Assembly: GCA_019671135.1 (NCBI GenBank)
Contig: JAHRHY010000026.1
Coordinates: forward strand, 186,001 to 250,000
Reading direction: 5' to 3'
Source of the DNA: Linnemannia hyalina
Taxonomy: Eukaryota > Mortierellomycota > Mortierellomycetes > Mortierellales > Mortierellaceae
Length of the DNA: 64,000 bases
In this document: positions 19,898 to 33,013 of the stretch, one piece after another
Layout of the letters: each line of letters begins with the position of its first letter
Numbering within the stretch: position 1 is the first letter of the stretch
The notes under the pieces: model-generated
Seen by the model: the letters and a program-made list of their open reading frames with translations, nothing else
What the model was told of the DNA's origin: nothing
Databases searched by the model: none
Translations under genes and position numbers: made by a program

Positions 19898-22226
19898 TTA
19901 GTGTGGAACATCCGTGTGAGGATTGTTTGGTATCTGCTTGGGCTCAAGATCGAGCGTACTATACGCCCTATGCAAAATTCCTGCATCCGGAAATGTATGC
20001 ACCGTGGGGGCTGTCCGAGCATAATTTGAGGATATGTCATCATATTCTTGCCGTGCGTATGGACCGATTGATCCTGTGTTACTATTGCTTGTTGCTTGGG
20101 TTGGACGGGAGTAGGCGGAAGTGAGGGTGTTGGTGTTTGTTGATATGGTGCTCACACTGACGACAGATCCCCTATGCCCTTGTCCTCCGAGTTGAGGGAT
20201 TTGCTGCTGGCTTGATCGTTGCTGCTGTTGATACTGGAGTGCCTGTTGTTGTAATTGTTGGTGTTGTTGCATTTGCAGCTGTTGTTGGAGTTGTAGTTGC
20301 TGTTGTTGCTGTTGGTACTGTTGTTGCTGAAGAGGCGACCAAAACTGTTGTTCCTGTTGTTGAAGCACGAGGAGCTGCCACTTTAGATCCAGTTGCTGTT
20401 GCTGAATCTGTAGATCTCGCATTCTCATGTCTATGGCACTGTTTCCCGTCTGCACAATCGCCTGTGGTCCTTTCTTGGGAGTGTCGATGACTGAGTTGAA
20501 ATCAGATTCACCACCACCCGCAGCGAGATTATGCTTGTGCATGAGTGAGATCGTTTGGACGGGTCCGAATCCTGCAGCGTACATTTTGGCGTTGTCTTGT
20601 TCCTCGTCATCATCGTCGTTGTTGTGGTTGTTGTTATCGTGCGCGCTGTGGTTGTCGCTGTGGGTTGTCTTGAGAGAGAGTAGTGGTACTCCTTTTTGTG
20701 TTAGTCGTTGCTGTTGCTTCCGTCGGTACACCAAGAGCCCGACTGCTGCACTGATCACCGCCAGTGAACCGACCACTCCACCGACAATAGCTCCCAGGTC
20801 AGTCGACGATTCCTTGTTATTAGATGGCGTGTTTGTACCATAAAGTGATCCTGACGGAAAGTCGGGTTTTGATGCTGACGATGAGGTTGATGAGGGAGCC
20901 GATGTTGATGAAGGGGTAGTCCAGGGACCTGCAGTGGTAGGGATCTTGGGTGGCACAAGACCGCTGTAGGACGTTGGAGGCGTATAAGAAATGAGCCATG
21001 TCGAGTTGACATAGTTGTAGATCAACATGTCTCCATTTGCAACTGAATTTGCAGAGTTGGTACCACCCCAGATAAGAAGGAGGTCTCCTACAATGGTACA
21101 AGCCGGGTACATCCTCGCATCTGCTGATGGTCCCTGTGTCCATGCTCCTGTTGCGGTGTTGAGTACAAAGACCTCGTTGTTGGGTACATTGTTGACTCGT
21201 CCTCCGAAGACCACCATCCTTGATCCGTCCTCGCCTAAATTGTTTGCAAGAGAAAGCTATATTGAATTAGATGAGGTCATACTAGGGCCAAGTATTTGGA
21301 GGAGAGTAGACAGTGGAGAGGAAGAAGGGCATACTTATTGCCATGCAATGGTCTGCCCTCATTGTAGGAGGGCTTCCTGTCGTTTTCTACAAGGAAGAAA
21401 AAAAGCACTGAGAGTCCAAAATTAGATTGCCTCAGCCTAGCCTTCATCAAAGACACACTGACAGCTGGCAAATGTACCAACATACCAAGTTCGACCAGAT
21501 CATGGTATCAACGGTCAACTCGGTAACAACATTCTCCGTGGGCATCTGGCCCGTCGGCTGGTACCCTCCCCAATACAAGATACTCTTCCTCGACGCACAC
21601 CAAACGCCACCATAAAACCACCTCGCCTCAAACCGAACTGTTCCCGCAGGACCAAACGGATCCGGGAGTTTCGAGTGTGTGATATTCTGCGTAGCAGGGT
21701 TAAGGATATCCATGGTCAGTCTACCAGGATCCGTGTACCCCGTCGCCAGGTACACAAGCCCCGTCCTCGGATCCGTGACAGCCCCTACACCTTGCCACTT
21801 CATATTCGCAAACGCCAAACTCGACTGCACCCAAGTCCCAGTCTCCACCCGGAACTCGTAAACAGCATTCGAATTAGGTAAATGGAACACCAACATGCGT
21901 TTCTGGTCGGATGTGAAAGTCGCAGGGTAGATGGAGTTTGCGGGGCCTGGGTTGAGGATTGTCCATGCCGGTTGGGAGGCGATCCAGGGGGTAGTGAGGT
22001 CGAGGGTAATGAATTGGTTGATTGGTGGGGTATTTGGGGTGAAGGCTGATCCGCCGAGAATGAAGAGGTTTGTTTTTGTGCGTGCTACTGCTCCTCCTGA
22101 GACTGGGTATACCGTGGATTGGGCAGAGGTTTGGTGTAGAAGTAAGGAGGAGGAGAAGAGTGCGAGGGTGACGAGGGTTGTGAGGCGAGTGATCTTCTTA
22201 GGCCTCCTTTTCCTTGCTGTGGTCAT
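19898..22226 (-). CDS. Kelch-like ectodomain membrane protein C (spliced, 709 aa)
   Basis: Exons 22226-21486 (donor GTATGT), 21386-21335 (donor GTATGC) and 21234-19898. The ATG at 22226 gives a basic n-region (M-T-T-A-R-K-R-R-P-K-K) and signal helix with cleavage near T-S-A-Q-S; an upstream ATG at 22265 is less likely. Propeller landmarks: G-V-G-A-V-T-D-P-R-T-G-L-V-Y and C-T-I-V-G-D-L-L-L-I-W-G-G. Stalk is S/T/P-rich. Membrane segment ~411-434 with basic Y-R-R-K. The tail has an H/N/D-rich acidic block, K-G-P-Q-A-I-V, then the family coiled coil expanded into the longest glutamine tract of the set (roughly 60 residues, more than half Gln). It ends I-P-N-N-P-H-T-D-V-P-H. It is divergent from gene D across a 1.6-kb gap. 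Confidence 0.86.
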
Positions 22227-23847
22227 GATCTGGGAAGGTGGAGAGTGAAATGTGGAATTGGTCAATGGGTGTGGGTTGTGTGAGTTTGGTGTGAAAAGGG
22301 AACAAGGAAGTGGGTCAGGAAAGGGGCATGAGGGAATAGGGAGTAAGAAAAGGATAAGGATGAGAAAGAAAGGAAAAGTGGGTAAACAGGGGAGGAAGAA
22401 GAAGGAGAATGTAAAGGACGGCGATAAGAGATGAAAGCGACGGGCGAAGACAACTCAGCACTTTTGTGTCATGATCGAAAGAAAGAGAGAGGATCAACTG
22501 TCGGTTCACATATACATCATGCAACAGATCATGAGCAACCCTCGATCCCTCTCCATCTTTCCTTCTCCGTTCCCCCTCCCAATCCACACACGACACTGCT
22601 CACAAAAACATAAATAAGCTTTCAGGTGCCGAGGAAATCTTTCTGTTTTTTCATTGTTCGTCAAAGCAGTCGACAACAGCCTAAGAAACGCCGAGGAAGG
22701 AGAGTAGAGAAAAGACAGAAAGTCAAAGTGGCACTTTGTCACGTTGTGTGTGTGTGTTTGACGAACAATCGATGGTTCTTAGGGACTCTTGAAGTGGATG
22801 ACTTCCACATGAGGGAACGTGACAGTCTTCCCGCTCTTTGCTGCATGGTGTTCTTTTTTCCTTTTTGCTTTCTGGTGCATTGCTCGTTTTTTGTCCTTGA
22901 GGAAGGACTGTGCGTGGGTGTCTATGTGCAGGAAGAAGAAAGGAAGGAAGGAGGGCAAAAAATACAACGACAGCATTGGCCTCCCTTAGGAGCTGCACAC
23001 CTTTTGGGTGAAAACAGAGAAAGGGAGTGATGGGATGTAGAGGGATTGAGGTAGCAAACCTGAAGGAAGTATCTTTGGGCATGGATGTGACCCACAGAGG
23101 AGCGATTGAGTGAAACAGGGGGAATGATCATAATTCGATCACTCTTTTTTTTGTACCGGGACGTAAAAGTTGGTTTTTGGAAATGATTGACTATTACCAG
23201 TCTATAGTCCTGATGCTACACAGCAAGGGATAGACAACAGTTGACTCTTCGCCTTGTTCTTCTTTACTCGCCATCCCTGTGTCGTACCTAAGCAAGGGCC
23301 ATGTCTTCATTGCTTTGCCTTCAGCAAGAGTGCAAGAAAAAACGGCATTTCTTTTTCCTCGCCCTTCTTGCACTCATCTCCCCAACAGCCAAACATTGTG
23401 TTAGTTTGTTTGCTGGAGCGGACAAAGTGGCGTAAGCTCAGGATGCGGGGTTCATCGTCTACTCCTGCTTTGCTTTGCTTGGCCACTTGCCCATTCGCCA
23501 ATCCTGATTAAGGGACAAGGTATTTACTGCATCTTTCATCCTTCCCCTGGATATCTCTTCACCCTCCTTATTCTTTTCCTTTTCGTTTACCCCCTTTTCA
23601 TTCAAATAGCTGCAATCAAAAAAAAATCAAAGAACAAAAACAAAAACATACCTCCTCTCCTCTTTTACTAAACTTGGGCCATTCACAAACCTTCTTTCCT
23701 TTCTTACATTCATTCACTTGTGCCTTGTAACACCACAACTGTCATTGTCCTGCTCCTCTCTTCCCACCCTCGGCCTTCAACCTTCTTTTCAATCCTCACT
23801 CAAATATACACAACAGGCAGGATCGGTCCGAACACGGTAGCATTGAC
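22227..23847. other. Shared upstream region of divergent genes C and D
   Basis: Both ends are pyrimidine-rich when read toward their gene (about 200 bases before 22226 on the minus strand and 23520-23840 on the plus strand). The middle shows no gene, inverted repeat or known element. Confidence 0.45.
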
Positions 23848-26006
23848 ATGATGACGCAGTGGTTCAACCGTCCTGCAGCATACACCCCCACACTCCTCCT
23901 CCTCAGTCTATGTCTCCTCCTGACCCTCTCAACTCATCACCTCACTCTCGCCCAGACCTACTACACCCCCATCGTCGTCTTCTCAGCAGCAATCGCCAGG
24001 ACCGTCACCGAACTCTACGTCATCGGTGGCGCCGCAGGTGCAAACCCAGGCATCCGTGTCCCCCAACTCGTCTCCCTCGACCTCAACACCTCCTGGAATA
24101 CCACCTACCCAGCATGGACCAAGCATGCCGATGGGCCTAAGCAAGATCTTTTCCCGGCTGCCTTTTCCTCAGACGAAAAGATCCTCTACGTCTTTCATCT
24201 CCCTGACACTAGTTCTCCGTTTCAGTGGGACTCAAATACTGAGGTGTGGAAGGAGATGACGAATGTCAAGTTTGACAATGCGACTTGGCAGGGGATTGGG
24301 GCGGTGACGGACCCGCGGACGGGGTTGATTTATATGGCGGGTGGATATAATGATGACACGAACCTGAGCGACGATCGGACGTACTTGGCGATGGATGTGT
24401 TTGATCCGGTGTCGGAGACGCTGAATAGGACGCATTTCACAATGCCGCCGGGTACGTTATTATCAAGGATTTATTATGGGAATGTGTGGTGTAAGGCCAG
24501 GAGTAGTATTTTGTATTGGGGTGGTCATTCGTACCGGACGCCTCCCAATTCTAAGGTAGATGTGGTTTCAGAATTCAAACCTGACACCCAGACCTGGGCC
24601 CTGATGGTAACGTTTGCCCTCTTTACTCCGTTTTTGAACAACTCGCAAGGATGCTCAGTCGATCAAGAGTTTACTAACCATGCCTTTTTTTTTTCTTCTG
24701 TGGCGATGTAGGCGACTACAGGAACCACTCCGGCTATGAGATCCGATCACTGCATGGTCTCAAGTATGATCCTCTCTGCTTGTTCTGTGTCGTCGATCCT
24801 ATTAATAATACCAGCTATTTTCGTATGCTAATTATCTTTATTGCTCTTCTACTGCTTTTCTGCGGACCAAACTGATATATAGGCGAAGACGGATCAAAGG
24901 TCCTCATATACGGCGGTCGTCTCGATAACACGACTGTCGTCGGCGACATCTTCATCCTCGACACTGCCACACAAACCTGGACACCTGGAGCCGTCGGTCC
25001 GCCTCGCATGTATCCTGCTTGCGCCGTTGCGGGCGACCAGTTGGTCATCTGGGGTGGAAAGGCTGCCGATAACGTGGAACCACCGAGGGAGTTGATTATT
25101 TATAACTTTGTAACGGGGCAGTGGGCTACTCAGTATACCCCTCCGGCAAGTTATAGGGATATTAAGGACCCGCCGCCGTTGAACAGGACCACTGCGCCGT
25201 GGCCGATTCCACCGGAGAAGGGGGTTGTGGGGTCGAGTGGGGGGAATGGATTGGATGCGGCGGCAGGGTCGCCTGTTGGGGCTATTGTTGGAGGGGTTGT
25301 TGCGGGTGCGGCGTTGGTTGCTGTAGGGGTCTTTGTTTTCCGACGACGACAGTCTCGAGGAAAAAGAGGGCAAGGAGGGCAAGGTCTGGATGAGAAGGAC
25401 GAACGAGGTGGACAAAGCGGATTAACAGGCTTGATGAGACAAGTTCGAGCACCGTTCACAAGAAAGTCCAAAAGGCAAGAGGAGAGCCACCCGGTAAGCG
25501 AGGAGGCCGAACTACAGCGGACACTGCAGGAGTTACAGGATCTCGAGAACCAGCAACAAGAACTGGAACGGAAGCGACTCCAGCTCATCCGACAACAACA
25601 AGTTCCCTACCCTCCACCGCCACCTCTGGCCCCTGGCCAGTTGCGAAGACCATCAGAATACTCGGAGCCGTTGTCCGACTACCGCCCTCCGCCCAATAAC
25701 CCTGAGTTTGTTGAACCTCCGTTTTCATCTTCCGCGGTGGGGGATTCGAATTTTATTGGTTTCGAGGCTGGTGGTGGGGGTGGTCCTGGGAAGATGAGTG
25801 AGAGAAGGACAGTGCAGGATACGACGGGAATGTCGACTAATTTCATGGACTGGTCCGTTCGGCCTCCCAATAACCCACATGCTGTTGTCACTCTCTCTGG
25901 TGGGGTTGTTCTTGGCGGTGGTGGTGATGGCGTGAGTCGACCGGTGTATTTGCAGCAGCAACAACTGCAACAGCAGCAGCAGGTTCCTAGGGCGATGTCG
26001 ATGTAG
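23848..26006 (+). CDS. Kelch-like ectodomain membrane protein D (spliced, 644 aa)
   Basis: Exons 23848-24606 (donor GTAACG, weaker than in the paralogs), 24712-24763 (donor GTATGA) and 24883-26006. Signal peptide 1-35 (T-L-L-L-L-S-L-C-L-L-L-T-L). The ectodomain has G-I-G-A-V-T-D-P-R-T-G-L-I-Y-M-A-G-G-Y, then D-H-C-M-V-S from the microexon and C-A-V-A-G-D-Q-L-V-I-W-G-G. A short stalk leads to a membrane segment ~402-424 and F-R-R-R-Q-S-R-G-K-R. The coiled coil is L-Q-D-L-E-N-Q-Q-Q-E-L-E-R-K-R-L-Q-L, followed by Pro-rich and Gly-rich segments. P-N-N-P-H-A-V-V lies about 40 residues from the end, and the protein finishes in a Gln run. First plus-strand gene of the array. Confidence 0.86.
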
Positions 26007-27007
26007 TTTAATAAATGGCTGCGATCGATCGATCGATAGAGAGGAAGAGTTGATTGAGAGTCTGTGGTTCTGCCCGTAATTGGCGAATAATGTCCCGATG
26101 CCGTTAATGAGAGTGTGGCGAAGTGTCGTTGCACAGCCAAAGCTAAGAACAGAAAAAGGCCGTTTTTAGAGCAGTAAAGATCACTGTTAGTGTGCAATAA
26201 CACAGGAAGGCCCTTTTTCCCTTTTCCCCTTCCTTCTCCCTCTTCACTTTGATGAGTGGGAATAGGCACAGGCACGGTGAAGAGCTAGGGCTGGCAAACA
26301 GTTTAATCAATGATTCACAACGAGGTTCGTATTACCGCTACACAGACAGGCCACAACGACAGCGTGTTTGCCATTCGGGTTCATTCATCGCCCATGCGCC
26401 ATTCAACCTTTTCCTTTGGCCATATGTGCAAGTGAGCTTTCTGAAGAAGTCAGCGCGCAAGGGAGTGAGAAGAAGTCAGCACGCAAGAGAATGAGGAGAC
26501 ATAAAGTATGGGTGCGTTTTGAGCTGTTGCTTGCTATGAACCTGCCTTTTGGTTAACATTGTTACCAAGACCATTATCTACAGGTAAACAGCTTTTATTC
26601 CGACCATCTTTCCATTTGGGGTTCGAGGGATGAATAGGAGCAGTACGGTAAGAGACCTGTGTGGTATATTTGTCCGGCCTGCATTGACTTTGATACTGCC
26701 CCCCTTTCTTTTCTTGAACAGCATGCATGATTGCTTTCCTTGTGAAATCAATCTCACCTACCCCTCAATTTTTCACCCCACAGTAAACCAGACAGCTAAC
26801 ACACAAAAAAAACCAGCAATGCAATCATGTCTGTCCTGTTACGCCCACCAATATTCACACCGTCTTTTCCCTCCTTTCTTTTTCGTCTCGCTTAACGCCC
26901 GACCTTTTTAGATTTTGTTTGTCCTCTCTTTAGCCGACGCTACTTTTTTTTCAAGCCTCACAGTCTCCACACCGACATTGACATTGAGACAACAGGACTT
27001 CCCGGTG
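26007..27007. other. Intergenic between genes D and E
   Basis: The first bases hold a short GATC run (26022-26037). The last ~250 bases are pyrimidine-rich leader of gene E. The frame of gene E is open upstream to 26915 but the signal peptide starts at 27008. No other feature. Confidence 0.4.
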
Positions 27008-29179
27008 ATGACTTGGACAAGACAATCTGCGGCTCAAAGGTTCCTTGCCTGGCCCTCCATCCTCACCGTCCTCTGCCTCGTCTCAGTCCTATCAACACAA
27101 CGTCTCACATACGCTCAGGCCCAAAACTTTATACCAACGGTCGTCACAGCGCCAGCATTTGCCAGGACCATCACTAAACTATATGTCGCAAGCGGTGCCT
27201 TAACCGCAAACCTTGACAGTAGAACCCATCAATTCATGTACCTGGATCTCCTGAAACCTTTTACCAGCACAACACCACCATGGACTCAGCTCGCTAATGG
27301 TCCTGTACAGCGGCTCTTCCCGGCAGCATTCTCGTCCGATGAGAAGATTTTGTATGTGTTTCATGTCCCTGGAACCAACTCGCCCTGGCAGTACAGTGTG
27401 GCGGATGATACGTGGCAGGAAGTGACGGCTGCCAAGTTCGGGAACGCAGATTGGGAAGGCATTGGGGCTGTCACGGATCCCAAGTCAGGACTCATCTATC
27501 TTGCAGGAGGATACGACGACGTCAATGCCAAAGCAGCCTCTATGAAGATTGTTAACATCTTTGATCCTGTGAGTGAGACCATCAATACACAGGATCTGCC
27601 GCCGCCCGATAAGGTGTTTCCGATCCGGTGGTATTATGGGAATGTGTGGAGTCGGAACCGGAGTAGTGCTGTCTATTGGGGAGGGATCAATCGGGATTAT
27701 AAGGTGGCAGTTAGTCCGGTGGAGAATGGTGTTACGGAATTTTCGCCTGATCCGATGAGCTGGTTCACCATGGTAATTCGGAGGCGTCTTTTTTGGTGTT
27801 GGATATACTGCAACTCTTGTACAAACATGTTTGGTTGATTCACTTTTTTTTCTTTGTTACTCCAACTACTCAACAGCCTATACAAGGAGTCCCCCCGGTA
27901 GTCAGAGTAGACCACTGCATGACTGCAAGTAAGTCTACCACTCAATCCCATTTATTACAGACCTAGTTACAATCATCCTAACTTTCCTCCTTTTCATCAT
28001 ACAGACGACGACGGGACCAAGATAGTAATCTACGGAGGCCGTTTCAGGAACTGGACCGTCTCGGGCGAGCTCTGGATCCTCGACCTCGTCACCTATAGCT
28101 GGACCCAGGGCCTCTCTGGTCCACCGCGGTATTACAGTGCTTGTACGATTGCCGGAGATCAGTTCTTGGTATGGGGTGGGAGTGTCTCGCTGACTGAAAT
28201 TGTGTCGTCTGAGATGTTGATCTATGATATGAAAGGGGGAAAGTGGGTGAAGGAGTATACCCCACCGCCCTTCTACAAGGACCTTTTGCCGCCACCTGCG
28301 CTAAGGAGGGTTACTGCACCTTGGCCCACCAAAACGCTGACTGGTGGAGCTAGAAGTGATGGTGGATCTGGAGGGATGGATGGTGGTACTACAGGAGAGA
28401 AGGCCAGTTCTGTAATTGTTGGAAGTGTCATTGGGGGGGTGGTGCTGTTGGGCGCATTTGCTGGAATCTTTTTCTTACGACGGAGACAGCATCGACGACA
28501 ACAACAAGGTTCGAGTGCAGTAACTGGAGCAAGTCAAGCGGCGCAAGGCGGTGATGGAGGGGAGCTTGCGGAGAGAGCACAGTGGAAGGGCCCACAAGGT
28601 GTTGCCATCAGGAATGAACCACAAGCAGTAGAACAGGACTACAGTCATGTCGACAGGTCACTCCAGGAACTCGTGGAACAACAACGACAACTAGAACAGA
28701 AGCGACAACTTCTTATGCTCAAACAGCAGGGATTGACCACAAACACCACCACTACCACCACCACCAGCAGTCCTGACCTGGTCTCTTCTGAACAGCCTCG
28801 TGCTCCTGCTGTGCTCCCGCACACCACGTCCGATTATCTTCCCCCTCCTTCTTCAACATCAAGTTCACCGCCACTGCCCATGTCTTCAACACCGTCGTTC
28901 AGCCCCGAGTCTTTGTACGAAGATATATTATTGTCGACCGCAGATCTGACTCCTATACCGACAGTGCAAATGATACCAGGGCAAGTTGAAAACGATGGAG
29001 ACTATGCTGGTGGGTACGAAGGTGCTCGTCCGGTAACTGGTACGCGGAGGAAAAGTGATGTGGATCTAGAGATGGTTGAGTCGATGCATGGATCGAGTCC
29101 GTCAGTGGACGTTGCGGTTCTAGATGTGGTGTGTATGCCATCGCCTGATGTTGGCATGGACTGGGCGACGCAGCCATAG
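27008..29179 (+). CDS. Kelch-like ectodomain membrane protein E (spliced, 663 aa)
   Basis: Exons 27008-27772 (donor GTAATT), 27877-27928 (donor GTAAGT) and 28005-29179. The start ATG at 27008 is set by the signal peptide (L-T-V-L-C-L-V-S-V-L-S, cleavage near Y-A-Q-A-Q). It is the close relative of gene F: both share A-L-R-R-V-T-A-P-W-P-T-K-T-L-T-G-G-A before the membrane segment (~407-430) and F-F-L-R-R-R-Q-H-R-R-Q after it. The tail has W-K-G-P-Q-G-V-A-I, then D-Y-S-H-V-D-R and the coiled coil E-Q-K-R-Q-L-L-M-L-K-Q. The C-terminus ends D-W-A-T-Q-P at a TAG, and the following 13 codons read D-N-Y-P-H-A-T-V-V before TAG (see findings). Confidence 0.86.
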
Positions 29180-30145
29180 GACAATTACCCCCACGCTACT
29201 GTCGTATCTTCTTACATTTAGACACAACAGTAAGCAATACGTGTTTGTGATCTGATCAATGTTGACTCTATCATCTATTTCTCATTTAATTTCGATTGTA
29301 TACAATTTGGTCCGCAAATGAACGGACTGAACATGTCTTTTTTCATCATTTTATTGTGGCATGGTCTATTGCATTCAAATCTACTTGATCGCACTTGCTG
29401 CTCTTTTTTGCCACCAACATTGAATCGTCTACTTTTTGTCATCTTGCACCTCGCCACTTATTATTCAGAGGAGCCTTCTCGCTCTTGATACTCACTCCGC
29501 TATGCTCAACCCATTGCCCTTCATCCCGCATGTGCTTGTTTCTCTTTACTTTCATGTAACCTTGGTTCATTACGTTTTGTTCATTCTTACTCTCATTCGC
29601 CTACTCCATGCTCATTCATCGCCAAATGGGAGCCATACAATACGTTCAGTTGCACGGGGATAAAGCAAGGGGTCGTTTGGTTTTCTTGCTTGCATCTTCT
29701 CCCTCTTGCTTGTCTCCTCTGACACTTTTTTATTTCTTCTCTCACTCAATACAGGATCAAATTCGCCTCGACTTGGTCTCCTTTTGGCACCACTGACCGT
29801 GGGATCAAGGATCACATCATAGGTGACTTTACATTGATTTGGCTTTTGTGCATGTATCTCGCTGTGAGTGGTTATTTTTTCTTGCCTCACCTTGTTACCA
29901 TCCCCTTCCTTCCCATCGCCCCCCTGAAAATCCAGCCCCCTCTCTCCCCCGCTTCCCACAGCAAACAAACAAACACACAAACCATTCATGTCTCTCTCTA
30001 CATTCAAGCCTTGCGTTTGTTTATTTTAGAACGGTCATCTTTAACGCTTTCGACTTTCTTGCAAACGTCTCTACTTCTTCCGATCCTCAAGAGTCGCCAG
30101 ACCAACAACAGCGCCGAGCCAACAAGAACAACTCACCCTCTCAGT
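29180..30145. other. Intergenic between genes E and F
   Basis: Contains the 13-codon possible extension of gene E (to about 29221) and a pyrimidine-rich leader of gene F from about 29900. Nothing else is supported. Confidence 0.4.
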
Positions 30146-32285
30146 ATGACCTGGACATGGCAGTCAGTGACCCAAGCGCCCCCCTCTCGACCCGCTTGGA
30201 TCCCAACTCTTATCACACTCTGTCTCTATTCAATCCTCTTGGCACGACATCTCCCATGCACCCAGGCCCAATCCTTCATACCGCAGATAGTTTCTGCACC
30301 AGCATTCACCAGGACCATCACCAAGCTCTATGTTGCAGGCGGTACTACTTCCGCAACGGCTCATGTGAACACCCAGCAGTTCATGTTCTTAGATCTCCTC
30401 GTCCCTTTCACCAGCACTGCACCAGCATGGACTCTGCTCGCCAACTGTCCCGCGCAGCGTAGTTTCCCGGCCGCCTTCTCATCGGACGAGAAAATCCTCT
30501 ACATCTTTCGTGTCCCTGGAACCAACTCGCCCTGGAAGTACAGCGTCGCCGACAACACATGGCAGGAAGTGACGGCTGCCAAGTTCGGGGACGCAGAGTG
30601 GGAAGGCATTGGGGCTGTCACTGATCCCAAGTCAGGGCTCATTTTTCTTGCAGGAGGATACGACGACATCAACTTCAAAGTACCCTACATGAAGATTTTC
30701 AACACATTTGACCCAGTATCGGAGACAATCCACACGGACGATTTGCCGCCTCCCGAGAGGGTATTTCCCATCCGGTGGAGCTACAAGAATGTGTGGTGCA
30801 AGACCCGGAGCAGCATTCTCTATTGGGGAGGAATCAATAGGGATGGTCAAGCTCCTTTTTCGCCTGTGGAGAATGGCGTCACTGAGTTCTCGCCCAGTCT
30901 CATGGGCTGGTATACAATGGTAAGCTGATCGAACGATATGCTTGTGTCCTTTTGGTATTGTCTAAGACGATGTATTTGTGTGACAGGATGACGATGTGAG
31001 ACTTGTTGAATCTAACCTTCCCTTTTTCTTTTGATCGACAGTCAATACAGGGGTCATCTCCAGAAGTGAGGACCGACCATTGCATGACTACAAGTAAGTT
31101 TCCTAACACAGCCTCGCTTCGTTGTTGTTTTTTTAGGTCATTAAGGCACACCTACATGCAATCACAACACTTTCCTTGATTATTTACAATACCCCCATTT
31201 TTTGTCGTCCAAACCTTTTTCTAGACGACGACGGAACTAAAGTAGTTGTCTATGGAGGCTGGGTCAGGAACGGAACTATTGTCGGCGAGCTGTGGATACT
31301 TGATGTTGTCGCCTCTACCTGGACCCAAGGCAGATCTGGTCCACCTCGGATATACTGCGCATGCACGATCGCAGGGGACCAGCTCCTGATCTGGGGTGGG
31401 AGCTCCGCCTCAAAGGTGATGGCGCCGTCCGAGATGCTGATCTACAATCTAGTGTCCTCGGAGTATGTGAAGCAGTACACGCCACCAGCTTACTACAAAG
31501 ACCTGTTGCCGCCGCCTGCGTTGAGGAGGGTCACTGCGCCTTGGCCTACAAAGACATTGACAGGTGGAGCGGTCGCAGGATCTGGCGGGGCGGATGGCGG
31601 CGATGGCAAGGGGTCTGGTGCTACGAGGGAAGAGACCAATTCTGCGATTATTGGTGGTGCCATTGGAGGAGTGTTCCTGTTAGGCGCATTTGCTGGGATC
31701 TTTTTCTTGCGACGGAGACAGCATCGACGACAAGAGCAAGGGTCGAGTGCAGTAACTGGAGTAAGTCAAGCAGGACAAGGCGGTGATGGAGGGGGGTTTG
31801 CGGAGAGAGCACAGTGGAAGGGCCCACAAGGTGTTGCGATCAAGAATGACCCACAAGCAGTAGAACAGGACTACAGTCATGTCGACAGGACACTCCAGGA
31901 ACTTGTGGAACAACAACGACAACTAGAACAGAAGCGACAACTTCTTATGCTCAAGCAAAAGGGATTGACCACAAACACCACCACCACCAGTCCTGACCAG
32001 GTCTCCTCTGAGCAACCCCGTGCCCCTGCTGTGCTCACGCATACCAAGTCCGAGTACCACCACCCCCCTCCCTCTTCAACGTCAAGTTCATCGCCTACAC
32101 CGCCACTGCCCATGTCATCGACACCCACCTTCAATCCTGAGACTTTGTACGCAGATCTATTATTGTCGACTGCAGGGTTGACCACCAAACCGACGGTACA
32201 GGTGGTCCCAGGACTAGTCGTGTATGATGGAGACTATGCTGATGAGTACGAAGGTGCTCATCCGGGGACTGGTGCGCGGAAGTAA
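30146..32285 (+). CDS. Kelch-like ectodomain membrane protein F (spliced, 628 aa)
   Basis: Exons 30146-30919 (donor GTAAGC), 31042-31093 (donor GTAAGT) and 31225-32285. The ATG at 30146 (MTWTWQSVTQ) aligns with gene E's M-T-W-T-R-Q-S; 104 open upstream codons are leader. Ectodomain: G-I-G-A-V-T-D-P-K-S-G-L-I-F-L-A-G-G-Y, D-H-C-M-T-T from the microexon, C-T-I-A-G-D-Q-L-L-I-W-G-G. Membrane segment ~414-437, tail as in gene E. The stop TAA (32283-32285) stands where gene E has AAA inside A/R-K-S-D-x-D-L-E. Translation beyond it stays open and homologous for 40 codons to TAG at 32406-32408, so the tail is apparently shortened by a recent nonsense change. Confidence 0.86.
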
Positions 32286-33013
32286 AGTGATTTGGATCTG
32301 GAGATAGTTGAGCGGATGTATGGATCTCGCCTACCCATGAACAATGCGGTCTCAGATGTGGTGTATATGCTATCGCCTGATGTTGGCATGGACTGTACAA
32401 GGCAGTAGCAAATTAGTCACCCCCACACCACTGCCGAACTCTCGCCATCACAATCACCCTAGAAAAGAAGAAGTAAAAGAAAAAGAAAAGTTGTTCAAAG
32501 TTGGTTAGAGCATGTGGACATCGATTTCATAAAGGATGCGTCTAGAAGTGAACCGGGGTTGGTCCTTATCCTAGTAGTCTCAACAAACACTTTATCAACG
32601 GACTACTATACTGAGCCAAAGGAAACGATGATTAAACGCGTCTTTGATGCACATGCTTACACAGAATTTGCTCACTTTTACCCATTGGTATCGCCCGTTA
32701 ATGACATTGATTTCGCCAAATAAAATGGCGATAGTACTTTTTTGAGTCGATAAAAAGCACCTCGTCCGGTTGCTTGACTAAATGTACGCCGCTCCCAAAG
32801 AAAGAAAAAATGAACTCATGAGTTAAAATTAAGGAATGCATGCGTGCATTGTTTGGTTACATTGACCTTACTGCTGTTGGTTAACGCTTTCACGCGTCTC
32901 CAGCGCATTACGTGACACGGCATGGCATAGCGTAATGGCGTGGATGGCAAAAGAAAAAATGTTCTCTGGCTTGTGCACCCTACACTGACCGAACTCCAGA
33001 AAGAAGGGCTATT
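32286..33013. other. 3' flank of gene F
   Basis: 32286-32408 is the still-homologous former tail of gene F. The remainder to the start of the segmental duplication at ~33014 shows no gene or repeat. Confidence 0.45.

Noticed and set aside
20172..20843. Valine- and alanine-rich opposite-strand frames in gene C
   Set aside because: They are antisense shadows of CAG/CAA glutamine codons.
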